Source: Fuerstiella marisgermanici
Lineage (GTDB): Bacteria; Planctomycetota; Planctomycetia; Planctomycetales; Planctomycetaceae
NCBI RefSeq assembly: GCF_001983935.1
Contig: NZ_CP017641.1
Coordinates: 4,588,001-4,652,000 of the forward strand
DNA length: 64,000 nt
Direction of reading: 5' to 3'
Both the position numbers and the translations under genes were made by a program. Position 1 is the first letter of the stretch, and each line of letters begins with the position of its first letter. Positions 37,298 to 45,690 of the stretch are shown here, one piece after another. A model generated the notes under the pieces. It did no database searches. It was not told where the DNA came from and saw only the letters and a list, made by a program, of their open reading frames with translations.

Positions 37298-39181
37298 ATG
37301 CAGGCTCACTTTCTGAAGACGGCAACTCTGGCGATGCTTCTTGGCATTTCCACTTCTCTGGTTGCCCACGGGCAGACCGCTGGAACATCTCCGGTGTACC
37401 AGACCCAGCCCGGCCCCAATTCGCTCTCGATTTACGAGAAGTTCACCACGATTCTGCAGCACTCCGCCAGAATCAAAAAGGTGCTGGACTTTGACGCGGA
37501 TGTAATCCAGATCGACCCCGTCCAGGGGCATCCCGATCAGGTTACCGTCTACGCCCTCAAGACAGGCATCACCACGGTGACGCTGATCGACGAATTCGAT
37601 CAGTTCATGAAGGTGGAAGTGCTGGTCAAGGGCGACGTACGCCACCTGGAATCCTACCTTCGACGGCTGTATCCGAACGATGCCATCAAGGTGGAAGAAA
37701 TCAAAGGTGCCGTGCTACTCGGCGGTTGGGTCACGCGGCCTGAGCACATCAACGAAATCTTCAGCATTGCTGAACAGTTCTACCCGAACGTTCTGAACCA
37801 CATGCGAATTGGTGGCGTCCAGCAGGTCATGCTGAAGGCTGTCATCATGGAAGTGAACCGTTCCAAGCTGCGACAGTTTGGAATGAACTTCGGCCTGGTC
37901 GGCGACAGCAGCTACCTGCTTAGCACGCCTGGCCCGATCACTCCGGTGACCAACCTTGCAGTGACAGGCAATTCGGCGAATGCAACGTTTAGCGGCTTCT
38001 CGAAATCGTCACTGTCATTCGGGTTTATGGACCCAAACAACATCTTCCAGGCGTTCGTCTCTGCATTGCGAACAGAAGGCCTGCTGAAGATTCATGCTGA
38101 ACCCATGGTGACAACCCACAACGGCCAGCCTGCTCAACTGCTCAACGGTGGTGAAGCTCCGGTTTTGGTACCTGCTGGTTTGGGAACCACTGCGATCGAA
38201 TTTAAGCCATTCGGAATCATCCTGAATGCCGTGCCACACATTCTGGGCAACGGCCGCTTGCGGCTGCAGATTGAACCTCAGGTTGTGGAACGTGACTTCG
38301 CGAACGCAGTGGTCGTGGACGGCATCACAATTCCTTCGTTCACAGTACGTCGAGTCAGCACTCAGGTGGAAATGAACTTCGGCGAAACGCTGGTCATCGG
38401 TGGACTTGTGTCCAAGCGAGAAAGCGGCACAACGGCGAAGCTTCCCTTCTTTGGTGAACTGCCATGGATTGGAGCTGCCTTCAGTAACAAACAATACGAC
38501 GAATCAGAAACGGAACTCATCATCCTGGTCACACCGGAATACGTAGCTCCGATGTCACCCGAACAAGTACCAGCGGGCGGACCTGGCAAGTTTACGGCTA
38601 CTCCAACGGACCACGAACTTATCTGGCACGGCCTGTTGGAAGTACCTCGCACCGGCTCTGACTGCGATGCCGTGTTCAACTGCTCCGAATGCAGCAAGAA
38701 CGGCTATTGCGACCAACACCCTCACGGACAATGGGGCTTCGGCTCTGGCCGATGTGGCGGAGCGGGTTGCGGTAACGGAGGCGGTTGCACGGACTGCATG
38801 TCCGGCACCGGTCAGCCAATGCTGATTCAGCCGCAGGTGATTCAGGGCAGCACCGCTGAACCACCAGTGATGATGCAGCAACAGTCGCAGCAGTATCCGG
38901 CAGGGAGCGGCAACTATGTTTCGCCGCAGGAAGGCATCCGATCGCCTCAGGCTCAGCAACAGGAGCGACCGGAGAGCATCTTCCCGGACAAGGTGAAGCA
39001 GAATAGCTCAGCGATGTCCGGATCAACGTCCGGCCGAACGACAACCGGTGGAGCTTCTCTGGTGGGATACTCACAAACCATCACGCCGGAAGCCAGCACA
39101 ACAGGGGCAAGCACTGAGGAACCAGTTGGGCAAGCGAAGTCCACCGGGTTTCGAGGCCTGCTGAAGCCACTAATGAGGTAG
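37298..39181 (+). CDS. cpaC: Flp pilus secretin CpaC/RcpA with a Cys-rich extension
   Basis: A 627-residue outer-membrane secretin of the Tad apparatus. A signal peptide (LAMLLGISTSLVAHG) is followed by the pilus/T2SS N-domain (SLSIYEKFTTILQHSARIKKVLDFDADVIQID) and a BON-like segment, then the secretin core (about 210-435) with EPMVTTHNGQPAQLLNGGEAPVLVP and VEMNFGETLVIGGLV. Beyond it, residues about 454-501 contain eight Cys (NCSEC, YC, RCGGAGCGNGGGC, DC), followed by a Gln/Pro/Ser-rich tail. Start decided by GGAG 7 bases before the ATG at 37298. The Cys-rich part is not a usual secretin feature. Confidence 0.92.
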   Translation: MQAHFLKTATLAMLLGISTSLVAHGQTAGTSPVYQTQPGPNSLSIYEKFTTILQHSARIKKVLDFDADVIQIDPVQGHPDQVTVYALKTGITTVTLIDEFDQFMKVEVLVKGDVRHLESYLRRLYPNDAIKVEEIKGAVLLGGWVTRPEHINEIFSIAEQFYPNVLNHMRIGGVQQVMLKAVIMEVNRSKLRQFGMNFGLVGDSSYLLSTPGPITPVTNLAVTGNSANATFSGFSKSSLSFGFMDPNNIFQAFVSALRTEGLLKIHAEPMVTTHNGQPAQLLNGGEAPVLVPAGLGTTAIEFKPFGIILNAVPHILGNGRLRLQIEPQVVERDFANAVVVDGITIPSFTVRRVSTQVEMNFGETLVIGGLVSKRESGTTAKLPFFGELPWIGAAFSNKQYDESETELIILVTPEYVAPMSPEQVPAGGPGKFTATPTDHELIWHGLLEVPRTGSDCDAVFNCSECSKNGYCDQHPHGQWGFGSGRCGGAGCGNGGGCTDCMSGTGQPMLIQPQVIQGSTAEPPVMMQQQSQQYPAGSGNYVSPQEGIRSPQAQQQERPESIFPDKVKQNSSAMSGSTSGRTTTGGASLVGYSQTITPEASTTGASTEEPVGQAKSTGFRGLLKPLMR

Positions 39182-39252
39182 TGCGACCGGTCTTCACCAG
39201 ACGATACACCGACCAGAAGATGCACCTCAGTTTTTGAGAATCGAGAACTATA

Positions 39253-40458
39253 ATGAAGAGTGTCCTGAGAATTGCGACCGTGGATCCGAATGAGGATACG
39301 CGAAATGAGTTGAAGACTCTGTTGCTGGGAATCGACACCGTGTGGCTGGAAGCAGAATGCTCCCGGTACGAATTCTTCATGGATGTGATTCAGCAGACAC
39401 AGCCCGACATCGCGTTGGTCAACGTGGATGCGAATCCTCAAAAATCTGTCGAAGTGATCGGTGAAATCACGCGCACCAGCCCGCAGTGTGCTGTGCTCGT
39501 GATCAGCAGTTCGCAGGAAGGTAGCCTGATTCTGCAGGTCATGCGGCACGGTGCTCGCGAATTCCTGAACATGCCGTTGCAGCTTGACGACTTCATTGCC
39601 GCGCTGGACCGTATTCGAGTTTCGACCGGCGGTGCAGATGGTGACGGTAATGGAAGTGCCGGTCAGATCATCACCGTTGTCGGCGTCGGCGGCGGTGTCG
39701 GAAGCACATCACTAAGCGTCAATCTGGCTGCGTCGCTGGCTCAGGATCCAACAAATTCGCCTGTCATCATCGACCTCGACCTCACGTTGGGCGACGCCGA
39801 TGTCTGGCTGGACATTATTCCCGATTACACCATCCGCGATGTGTCTGAAAACATCAGTCGACTGGATTACGGTCTGCTGAAACGATCATTAACACGTCAC
39901 GAATGCGGCGTATTTTTGCTGCCTCGACCAGTCGAAGTCGAAGGTCAGGACCTGGTTCGCCCCGACGACTTGCGCCGAATTCTGGCGCTGTTGAAGGCAA
40001 CGTTTAGTCATCTGATTATCGACGTCAGCAAGTCCTTCGGCCCGCTGGACATGTCGGCCATGGAAGTGTCCGACACAATTCTGTTGGTCGCACAACTTGA
40101 CCTCACGTGTTTGCGAAATGTTGTGCGAGTCATGCAGTTTCTGGACCTGCATGAGGGGCTGGACAAGAAGGTCGAAATCATCGTCAACCGGATGGGGTTG
40201 GAAGACACCGATATAAGCCTGACGAAAGCGTTGGAAACGATCGGGCGAGAAGTGTTCTGGCAGCTGCCGAACGACTACGCCACGATGGTCGGTTCCCGCA
40301 ACAACGGAGTTCCCCTGTCTCGCTTCGCACCAAAAGCGCGTCTGACACGCAGCATCGCCGATCTGACTCGCCGCTTAAACATGAGCGAAGACGAGCAGGC
40401 TGAATTCATATCCACGGAAAAGAAAAAGGGCGGCCTGTTCGGTTTGTTCAGCAAGTAG
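39253..40458 (+). CDS. cpaE: Pilus assembly ATPase-like protein CpaE/TadZ
   Basis: A 401-residue protein: an N-terminal receiver-like domain (about 1-125, with the RIATVDPNEDTRNEL start) and a MinD/ParA-type domain. The P-loop VVGVGGGVGSTSLSVNLA (145-158) has no Lys where the deviant Walker A KGGxGKT has two, as in other CpaE/TadZ proteins; other MinD motifs (DLDLTLGDADVWLDI, DVSKSFGPLDMSAMEVSDTILLVAQLDLTCLRNV) are present. TadZ places the pilus at a cell pole in other bacteria. It starts 71 bases after cpaC. No CpaF/TadA ATPase, TadB or TadC follows: the next gene is an unrelated peptidase on the other strand. Confidence 0.9.
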   Translation: MKSVLRIATVDPNEDTRNELKTLLLGIDTVWLEAECSRYEFFMDVIQQTQPDIALVNVDANPQKSVEVIGEITRTSPQCAVLVISSSQEGSLILQVMRHGAREFLNMPLQLDDFIAALDRIRVSTGGADGDGNGSAGQIITVVGVGGGVGSTSLSVNLAASLAQDPTNSPVIIDLDLTLGDADVWLDIIPDYTIRDVSENISRLDYGLLKRSLTRHECGVFLLPRPVEVEGQDLVRPDDLRRILALLKATFSHLIIDVSKSFGPLDMSAMEVSDTILLVAQLDLTCLRNVVRVMQFLDLHEGLDKKVEIIVNRMGLEDTDISLTKALETIGREVFWQLPNDYATMVGSRNNGVPLSRFAPKARLTRSIADLTRRLNMSEDEQAEFISTEKKKGGLFGLFSK

Positions 40459-40493
40459 ACCGCGAGGTGGCTTAGCCTTCCAGGCTGGCCGAA

Positions 40494-41918
40494 TTACTTC
40501 TCCGTTCTCTTGACCTCAACATCGCCACTTGCCACAACCAGAGCACCAGCGAACACGCCCTGAATGACTTTCGTCATGTGCGGAAGGTCCAGCTTCTGCC
40601 ATTCGTCGCTGGGCTGATGATAATCGCTGTGCAGCGAGCCCGCAGAAATGCTGTGAGCCACCACGCCCTTCTGAGCGAACGGGTGGTTGTCACTTCGCGT
40701 GTAGAGCATTTCGCCGACATCCTCTCGGTTGAAAATTTCCACGCCAACACGCGACGAACCGGTATTCATCACGTCGCCGAGATTGGAATGCTTCCACCCG
40801 GTCATCCACGCTTTTTGCCGAGCGTCCGCTTCCGGTCGACCGACCATCTCGATGTTGATGTTCGCAACGATCGATGACAGTGGCCAAAGTGGGTGTTCGA
40901 CGAAGTGTTTCGATCCGAGCAGCCCTTTTTCTTCTCCCCAGAACGTCACAAACACCACTGATCGCTTTGGTTTGGATTCGAGTGCTGCGAATGCATCGGC
41001 GAGACTCAACACGGTCGTGACGCCGGTCGCGTTGTCATCAGCTCCGTTATTGATTTTGTCCGGGCCCGTCTGCTGTCGACCAATGTGATCCAGGTGAGCC
41101 GATATCAGCACGGCTTCACTACGCAGCTCTTCGTGATAACCACGCAGCACACCGACCACATTCCGGACCACAGCGTCGTCTGCGATCTGGGCATCGACGT
41201 CAATGGTGACCGTCTTATTCGTCAGTTCTGAATCCGCCGCAACCAGCAACACGCTGCAATCCGGAATCAACCCCGCTCGATTTGGCGTCGGGGTCTGCTG
41301 CAGTTTTGCGGCCAGTTCTCGCAGCATGCTGTTTCGCTGACAGCGTACCAGCACGACCTGAACTCCCTTTTGTTCCAGGGCCCGTGTCCGCCGAGCCAAC
41401 AGCGCCATTGTCTTTGCCGGCTGCTGAATTGCCTGAGGCGGCACGATCACTTCATCGATGATGGCAATCCGTGGATCCGCCGCTGCGAGCGCTTTCGGTT
41501 CGGCCAGAACCACGCCCGTTAACTGTAGGCGATCTTTGGGACCAGTCAGAACGATCAGGTTTGTGGAGTCATCAGAACCTGCGACCTGAACAGTGGCGTC
41601 CGTGGCTGGCGGCTGCACCATCGGAAAACTCGCTTCCTGAAAGTAGCTGCCGTCCGGTCCAAGCCCCTCAAGCCCTGCACCTCGAAATCTGGCCGCGACG
41701 TAACTTTCAGCAATCGTCAGCTCACGGGACGGCGTGTCGCGGCCCGCCATCTCGTCGCTCGCCAAAAACGACACGGTGCTGAGTACGCGGCCTTCTGTGA
41801 TGCTGTTCATCGCCTCCGCTTCGTCGAACGTCAGCGGTGGGACCACTTCCTGAGCAGACGCAACAACGCCAAACGACAAACAGAAAACCAATGCGGCGCG
41901 ATGTGGGAGTGATTTCAT
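40494..41918 (-). CDS. M28-family aminopeptidase, secreted
   Basis: A 474-residue zinc peptidase with a signal peptide (LVFCLSFGVVASAQ). Metal-binding and catalytic motifs: SAHLDHIG (His-Asp), INNGADDNATGV (bridging Asp), FWGEEKGLLGSKHF (Glu-Glu), IEMVGRPE (Asp position is Glu-Met-Val-Gly), and SLHSDYHQPSDEW with the last His. A PA-like insert lies about 130-240. It probably trims N-terminal residues from exported peptides. It is the first gene after the Tad locus and faces it. Confidence 0.9.
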   Translation of the reverse strand: MKSLPHRAALVFCLSFGVVASAQEVVPPLTFDEAEAMNSITEGRVLSTVSFLASDEMAGRDTPSRELTIAESYVAARFRGAGLEGLGPDGSYFQEASFPMVQPPATDATVQVAGSDDSTNLIVLTGPKDRLQLTGVVLAEPKALAAADPRIAIIDEVIVPPQAIQQPAKTMALLARRTRALEQKGVQVVLVRCQRNSMLRELAAKLQQTPTPNRAGLIPDCSVLLVAADSELTNKTVTIDVDAQIADDAVVRNVVGVLRGYHEELRSEAVLISAHLDHIGRQQTGPDKINNGADDNATGVTTVLSLADAFAALESKPKRSVVFVTFWGEEKGLLGSKHFVEHPLWPLSSIVANINIEMVGRPEADARQKAWMTGWKHSNLGDVMNTGSSRVGVEIFNREDVGEMLYTRSDNHPFAQKGVVAHSISAGSLHSDYHQPSDEWQKLDLPHMTKVIQGVFAGALVVASGDVEVKRTEK

Positions 41919-41961
41919 GGCTTGAATCTTGTGACAAAATAAAACGTGACGCAGGTTCTAC

Positions 41962-42058
41962 AACCACGGATGGACATGAATGCAAACAGATAAGCGCAGA
42001 ACAAAGGCTCGCGCTGTGCGGGACGTAAATCCGTGACCGTCCGTGTTCATCAGTGGTT
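41962..42058. repeat. Inverted-repeat element with CCAC-GATG ends
   Basis: About 97 bases. The left end AACCACGGATGGACATGAATG is mirrored on the other strand by AACCACTGATGAACACGGACG at the right end, with a central part containing GCGCTGTGCGGG. This kind of sequence (AACCAC..ATG.ACAC.GATG) resembles short dispersed repeats. It overlaps the 3' end of the minus-strand gene at 42050: the last two codons and the stop of that gene come from the repeat. Confidence 0.55.
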
Positions 42059-43201
42059 TTCTTCGACACCTTCCGAACGCCGGGTCGCTCGATCTCGAGT
42101 CAATGGAAGCAGCAGTTGAGCCAACAGGAAGATCACCACCGGCGCGATCCAGACAGCTCGGCCTATCTGCAGCAGCAGTGGTGGCGGGTTGAACACCTGA
42201 GCCACCACCAAAAACGTGAGCATCCCGAAAATGACATAGGTCAGCACCCCGCAGCCGATGGCCGTCATTTGTGTTTTGAAGACAGCTCGTTCCGAAACGC
42301 CGTCGAAGTACACATCGACCGTCCGCCGTCGACGAAAGGACTTTTCCAGCCCCTGACAAATTTCCAGTGTGTTCGAAAACTGCTCCATCGCCACCTGGCA
42401 GCCCGACTTATCCGCCAACTGAATGACAAGTTGATCCAACATCGTTTGGCTGCGACCAAAATCCGTTGCGGTTGCCGGATCGGGCAGGCTGACGGGTAGC
42501 AGCGTCTCGGTGCCGTTTGGATCTGCCAACCTGATTTGGTAATCGGTCGACTGTTCGTCATTGAAGGTAATCGTAGCCGGCGGCACCTTCGTTTCAGAAA
42601 CGTCTGACGCAGCTAACGTCACCGTACGAGACAGAACTTTTTCATCGGCACCGGTCAAATCCATTCCGGTGACACGACTAAACACCAAGCCAGAGCCACA
42701 AACCGCATCAATCGCGTGCAGTTGCCTGCGCCACTGAAGTTTTGCTTCGTCCGCCATTGGCAACGTCATGCGGATTTGCTGAAGTCGTTCGACATCGGCA
42801 GGCGCCAGAGATTCCCAGCCGGGGACCGCGTACCAGCGGCCGGTCAGTACCACGATACCCACCTTGCCTTCGTCCAGCAGCACGTTCAATTCGAAACTGT
42901 AAGCTGTCGACACGTCATCGGGCGGCACGGCCACGACATGTACGTCTTCCTGCGACGCTCGCCGCACCATCGCCACCGAAGAATCCACGTCGCGAATCGC
43001 CACCACGACCACATCCACGTTGGAATTCAGAATCGCGTCATCGTGCGAAGGTGCGAGCGTAAACGGGATGCCCCGATTGGTCATTGCCACGGCGAGATCA
43101 CCGTCGACGCAGCAGTCCACAAGCTGGTGCTGAGCCGACCGGTGCACAGACTCAGCCAGAAACGCAGCCTCGGGATGATCTCCAATGATTGCAAAACGCA
43201 T
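42050..43201 (-). CDS. Rossmann-fold protein with a C-terminal membrane hairpin
   Basis: A 383-residue protein. The N-terminal part (about 1-130) looks like a Gfo/Idh-type nucleotide-binding domain: MRFAIIGDHPEAAFLAESVHR, VDVVVVAIRDVDSSVAMVRRASQEDVHVVAVPP. The middle has no recognised motif. Two membrane helices lie near the C-terminus (GCGVLTYVIFGMLTFLVVAQVF and AVWIAPVVIFLLAQLLLPL). The glycine motif reads GDHPEAAF, so nucleotide binding is uncertain. A dehydrogenase-like domain tethered to the membrane is unusual. No neighbour clarifies its role; the final codons run into a repeat element. Confidence 0.7.
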   Translation of the reverse strand: MRFAIIGDHPEAAFLAESVHRSAQHQLVDCCVDGDLAVAMTNRGIPFTLAPSHDDAILNSNVDVVVVAIRDVDSSVAMVRRASQEDVHVVAVPPDDVSTAYSFELNVLLDEGKVGIVVLTGRWYAVPGWESLAPADVERLQQIRMTLPMADEAKLQWRRQLHAIDAVCGSGLVFSRVTGMDLTGADEKVLSRTVTLAASDVSETKVPPATITFNDEQSTDYQIRLADPNGTETLLPVSLPDPATATDFGRSQTMLDQLVIQLADKSGCQVAMEQFSNTLEICQGLEKSFRRRRTVDVYFDGVSERAVFKTQMTAIGCGVLTYVIFGMLTFLVVAQVFNPPPLLLQIGRAVWIAPVVIFLLAQLLLPLTRDRATRRSEGVEENH

Positions 43202-43559
43202 TGTCTTAATGCCGTTCGGAACCTGCGGATTCCTGTCGTGTAAAAAGTGTAAAGCTGCGATTCAGGAAAGCAGGGCCCAAGCGCGGCTGGCCAGTGTCAA
43301 AGATTCGTCGCCGCGATTTTCGCCAGGCCAGGTCGGACTCGACGACGACTGAGCCGCCAACCATTACATGCGACTCAGTCGCCGTCTTCGCTTTTTTAGT
43401 TGCTGACGACAAATTTCTGCCAAACACGGCGCGAGACAATCAATGCCTGGCATTCAACGATACGCTTCATCATAGTCACGATATGCAGGAAGCCAATCTG
43501 TCGAGCCTGGCAACCTTCGAATTCTTTTGGATGACGCGAAATCAGGAAGCGGAAACAAG
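43202..43559. other. Divergent intergenic region, no gene seen
   Basis: About 360 bases between the Rossmann/membrane gene and upp. The frames crossing it look like chance. No hairpin or clear promoter stands out; CAGGAAGCGGAAACAAG just before 43560 is the upp ribosome-binding region. Confidence 0.35.
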
Positions 43560-44222
43560 ATGTCGCCATCGTCGCCCACCGTCCACGTGCTGAAGCACTC
43601 ACTGGCCGAACATCATCTTTCACGGCTACGGTCCGTCGATACCGTGGCAGCTCAATTTCGTCTGCACGTGAATGCGCTGGCGACGCTGCTGGCAGCTGAA
43701 GTCACCAGAAACCTGGCTCTGCAAGACTGCACTGTCACCACGCCGCTGGAAACGGTTCCCGCCAAAGAACTGAGCGGCCGGATTGCGGCGATTCCGATTT
43801 TGCGAGCCGGTCTGGGAATGGTGACTCCGATGACCGAGTTAATTCCCGACATCGAAGTCTGGCACCTGGGGCTGTACCGCGACGAAGAAACGGCGAAACC
43901 TGTTCGCTACTACGACAACCTTCCGCCCGACAGGCCCACCGACACAGCAATCGTGCTGGACCCCATGCTCGCCACCGGTGGATCGGCCGTGAGTGCCATC
44001 GAAACCGTGCGAGACTGGGGCGTTCGCGACGTCCGTCTCATGACAATTCTGTCGGCACCTGAAGGCATCGCAAAAGTGACGGCCCAGTTTCCCGACGTCC
44101 CCATTTACACGTGCGCGATCGATCGCGAATTGAACGATCGCAAGTTCATCCTGCCGGGCCTAGGCGACGCTGGCGACCGGATTTTCAACACCGAACAGCC
44201 GGACGAAAGCCAGGGCCGATGA
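43560..44222 (+). CDS. upp: Uracil phosphoribosyltransferase
   Basis: A 220-residue salvage enzyme making UMP from uracil and PRPP. Characteristic motifs: PILRAGLGMVTPMTELIPD (substrate loop), VLDPMLATGGSA (PRPP-binding motif) and the C-terminal ILPGLGDAGDRIFNT (uracil recognition). The start at 43560 (MSPSSPTVHVLKHSLAEHHL) matches family N-termini; the frame to 43527 adds 11 residues. The stop codon overlaps the start of the next gene (ATGA), so translation is coupled. Confidence 0.94.
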   Translation: MSPSSPTVHVLKHSLAEHHLSRLRSVDTVAAQFRLHVNALATLLAAEVTRNLALQDCTVTTPLETVPAKELSGRIAAIPILRAGLGMVTPMTELIPDIEVWHLGLYRDEETAKPVRYYDNLPPDRPTDTAIVLDPMLATGGSAVSAIETVRDWGVRDVRLMTILSAPEGIAKVTAQFPDVPIYTCAIDRELNDRKFILPGLGDAGDRIFNTEQPDESQGR

Positions 44223-45622
44223 GTGAAACCTACGCGCTGCAGAAACGGACACCAGAAGTTGTGCCGCCCTCACCCCCGCCAGGAACACCATCGTCGGCCG
44301 ACAACAGCGGGAAACTAAAACCGCCAGGACGACTCGTTTCGCTGGACGCGTATCGCGGCTTCATCATGATCATGCTGGCGGCAAACGGCTTCGGCATCGC
44401 CAAATTTGCGTCGCTGCCAGAGAACAGTGAGGTCTGGAACAACTGGGATTATGACTGGTTTCAGCGGCTGAAATTCCACTTCACTCATCCAGACTGGTCA
44501 AGCATCACCGGATGGATGGGCGTTTCGTTCTGGGACATGATTCAGCCGTCGTTTATGTTTATGGTTGGCGTCGCAATGCCGTTTTCCTACTCGCGGCGGG
44601 CGGTGATGGGCAGCCCCTCAAAATGGCTGACTCTACACGCCTTGTGGCGAGCCATCGTGTTGGTGCTGATGGGCGTCTTTCTGTACTCACTAAGCAAGGG
44701 CCAGACGAATTGGATCTTCACCAACGTGCTGGCTCAGATTGGCCTTGGCTATTTCTTTACGTACCTGCTGTTGGGACGATCGACGACAGTGCAGGTGGCC
44801 ACCATCGCTGCGATTCTTGTCGGCTACTGGGGTTTGTTCGTCATGAATCCGCCTCCGGAAGATTTTGATTACGAGGGCCTGCAAGTCTCGGAAGAACGAG
44901 ACGAAATCTACACGGGGCGTTTTGCGGCGTGGAGTAAGAATTCGAACGTCGGACACACGTTTGATGTTTGGTTTCTAAACAAACTTCGGATGCCGGTGGA
45001 AGACGGCGTCGACCCTGAACTGACGAAGGAATCAGCCGGGCCTATTCGCCGTTGGTGGTTTTCTTCGCCGGAGAAGTACACTCACAACGGCGGCGGGTAC
45101 CTCACCCTGAACTTCGTCCCGTCTATCGCCACGATGTTGCTGGGCGTTCTGTGCGGGCAGTTGATGTTGTCCCGTCGATCACACGGCGACAAACTGCGGC
45201 GGCTGCTAATCGGCGGCGCGCTGTGTTTGGTACTAGGCATTGCCGCTCATCACACCGTCTGCCCGATCGTGAAGCGGATCTGGACACCGAGTTGGGTGCT
45301 GTTCAGCGGCGGTTACACAATGTGGATGCTGGCTGGCTTCTACGTTCTGTTCGACGTGCTGCCACTGAAGAAGCTGGCGTTTCCGTTGGTCGTGGTGGGC
45401 ATGAATTCGATTGCCATGTACATGATGGGACAGATGCTGCGCGGCTGGACAACAAATAAAGTCGTCAAGACTCACTTTGCCGGAGTGCTGCAGTCCGCAT
45501 TTGGCCCCCACGCGGTAGACACCGATCACATCGGAGCCATGGTCCTGCCGACGGCCACGTTCGCTGTCTTCTGGCTGGTCGCTTACTGGATGTACCGCAA
45601 TCGCTTTTTCGTGAAGGTCTGA
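44219..45622 (+). CDS. Acyltransferase-like multispanning membrane protein (heparan-alpha-glucosaminide N-acetyltransferase type)
   Basis: A 467-residue membrane protein. The signature LVSLDAYRGFIMIMLAANG and the later QPSFMFMVGVAMPFSYSRR match the bacterial YeiB/NAGAT (DUF5009/DUF1624-like) family; about ten membrane helices follow, with a loop at about 220-300. These proteins are thought to transfer acyl groups across the membrane to sugars or cell-wall polymers. The start overlaps the upp stop (ATGA at 44219). A link to uracil salvage is not obvious; the overlap may only reflect operon compaction. Confidence 0.8.
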   Translation: MSETYALQKRTPEVVPPSPPPGTPSSADNSGKLKPPGRLVSLDAYRGFIMIMLAANGFGIAKFASLPENSEVWNNWDYDWFQRLKFHFTHPDWSSITGWMGVSFWDMIQPSFMFMVGVAMPFSYSRRAVMGSPSKWLTLHALWRAIVLVLMGVFLYSLSKGQTNWIFTNVLAQIGLGYFFTYLLLGRSTTVQVATIAAILVGYWGLFVMNPPPEDFDYEGLQVSEERDEIYTGRFAAWSKNSNVGHTFDVWFLNKLRMPVEDGVDPELTKESAGPIRRWWFSSPEKYTHNGGGYLTLNFVPSIATMLLGVLCGQLMLSRRSHGDKLRRLLIGGALCLVLGIAAHHTVCPIVKRIWTPSWVLFSGGYTMWMLAGFYVLFDVLPLKKLAFPLVVVGMNSIAMYMMGQMLRGWTTNKVVKTHFAGVLQSAFGPHAVDTDHIGAMVLPTATFAVFWLVAYWMYRNRFFVKV

Positions 45623-45626
45623 AAGC

Positions 45627-45678
45627 GAAGGCAGAAGGCGCGACAGGGCTTCCCTTCCGCCTGCCAGGTTCTGCCTTC
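45627..45678. terminator. Stem-loop between convergent genes
   Basis: GAAGGCAGAA (45627-45636) pairs with TTCTGCCTTC (45669-45678), a 10-base stem with a 32-base loop that can fold further. It starts 5 bases after the membrane-protein stop and ends about 13 bases before the glgA stop. No T-run, so a bidirectional or Rho-assisted terminator. Confidence 0.4.
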
Positions 45679-45690
45679 CACTGTCGCAGA

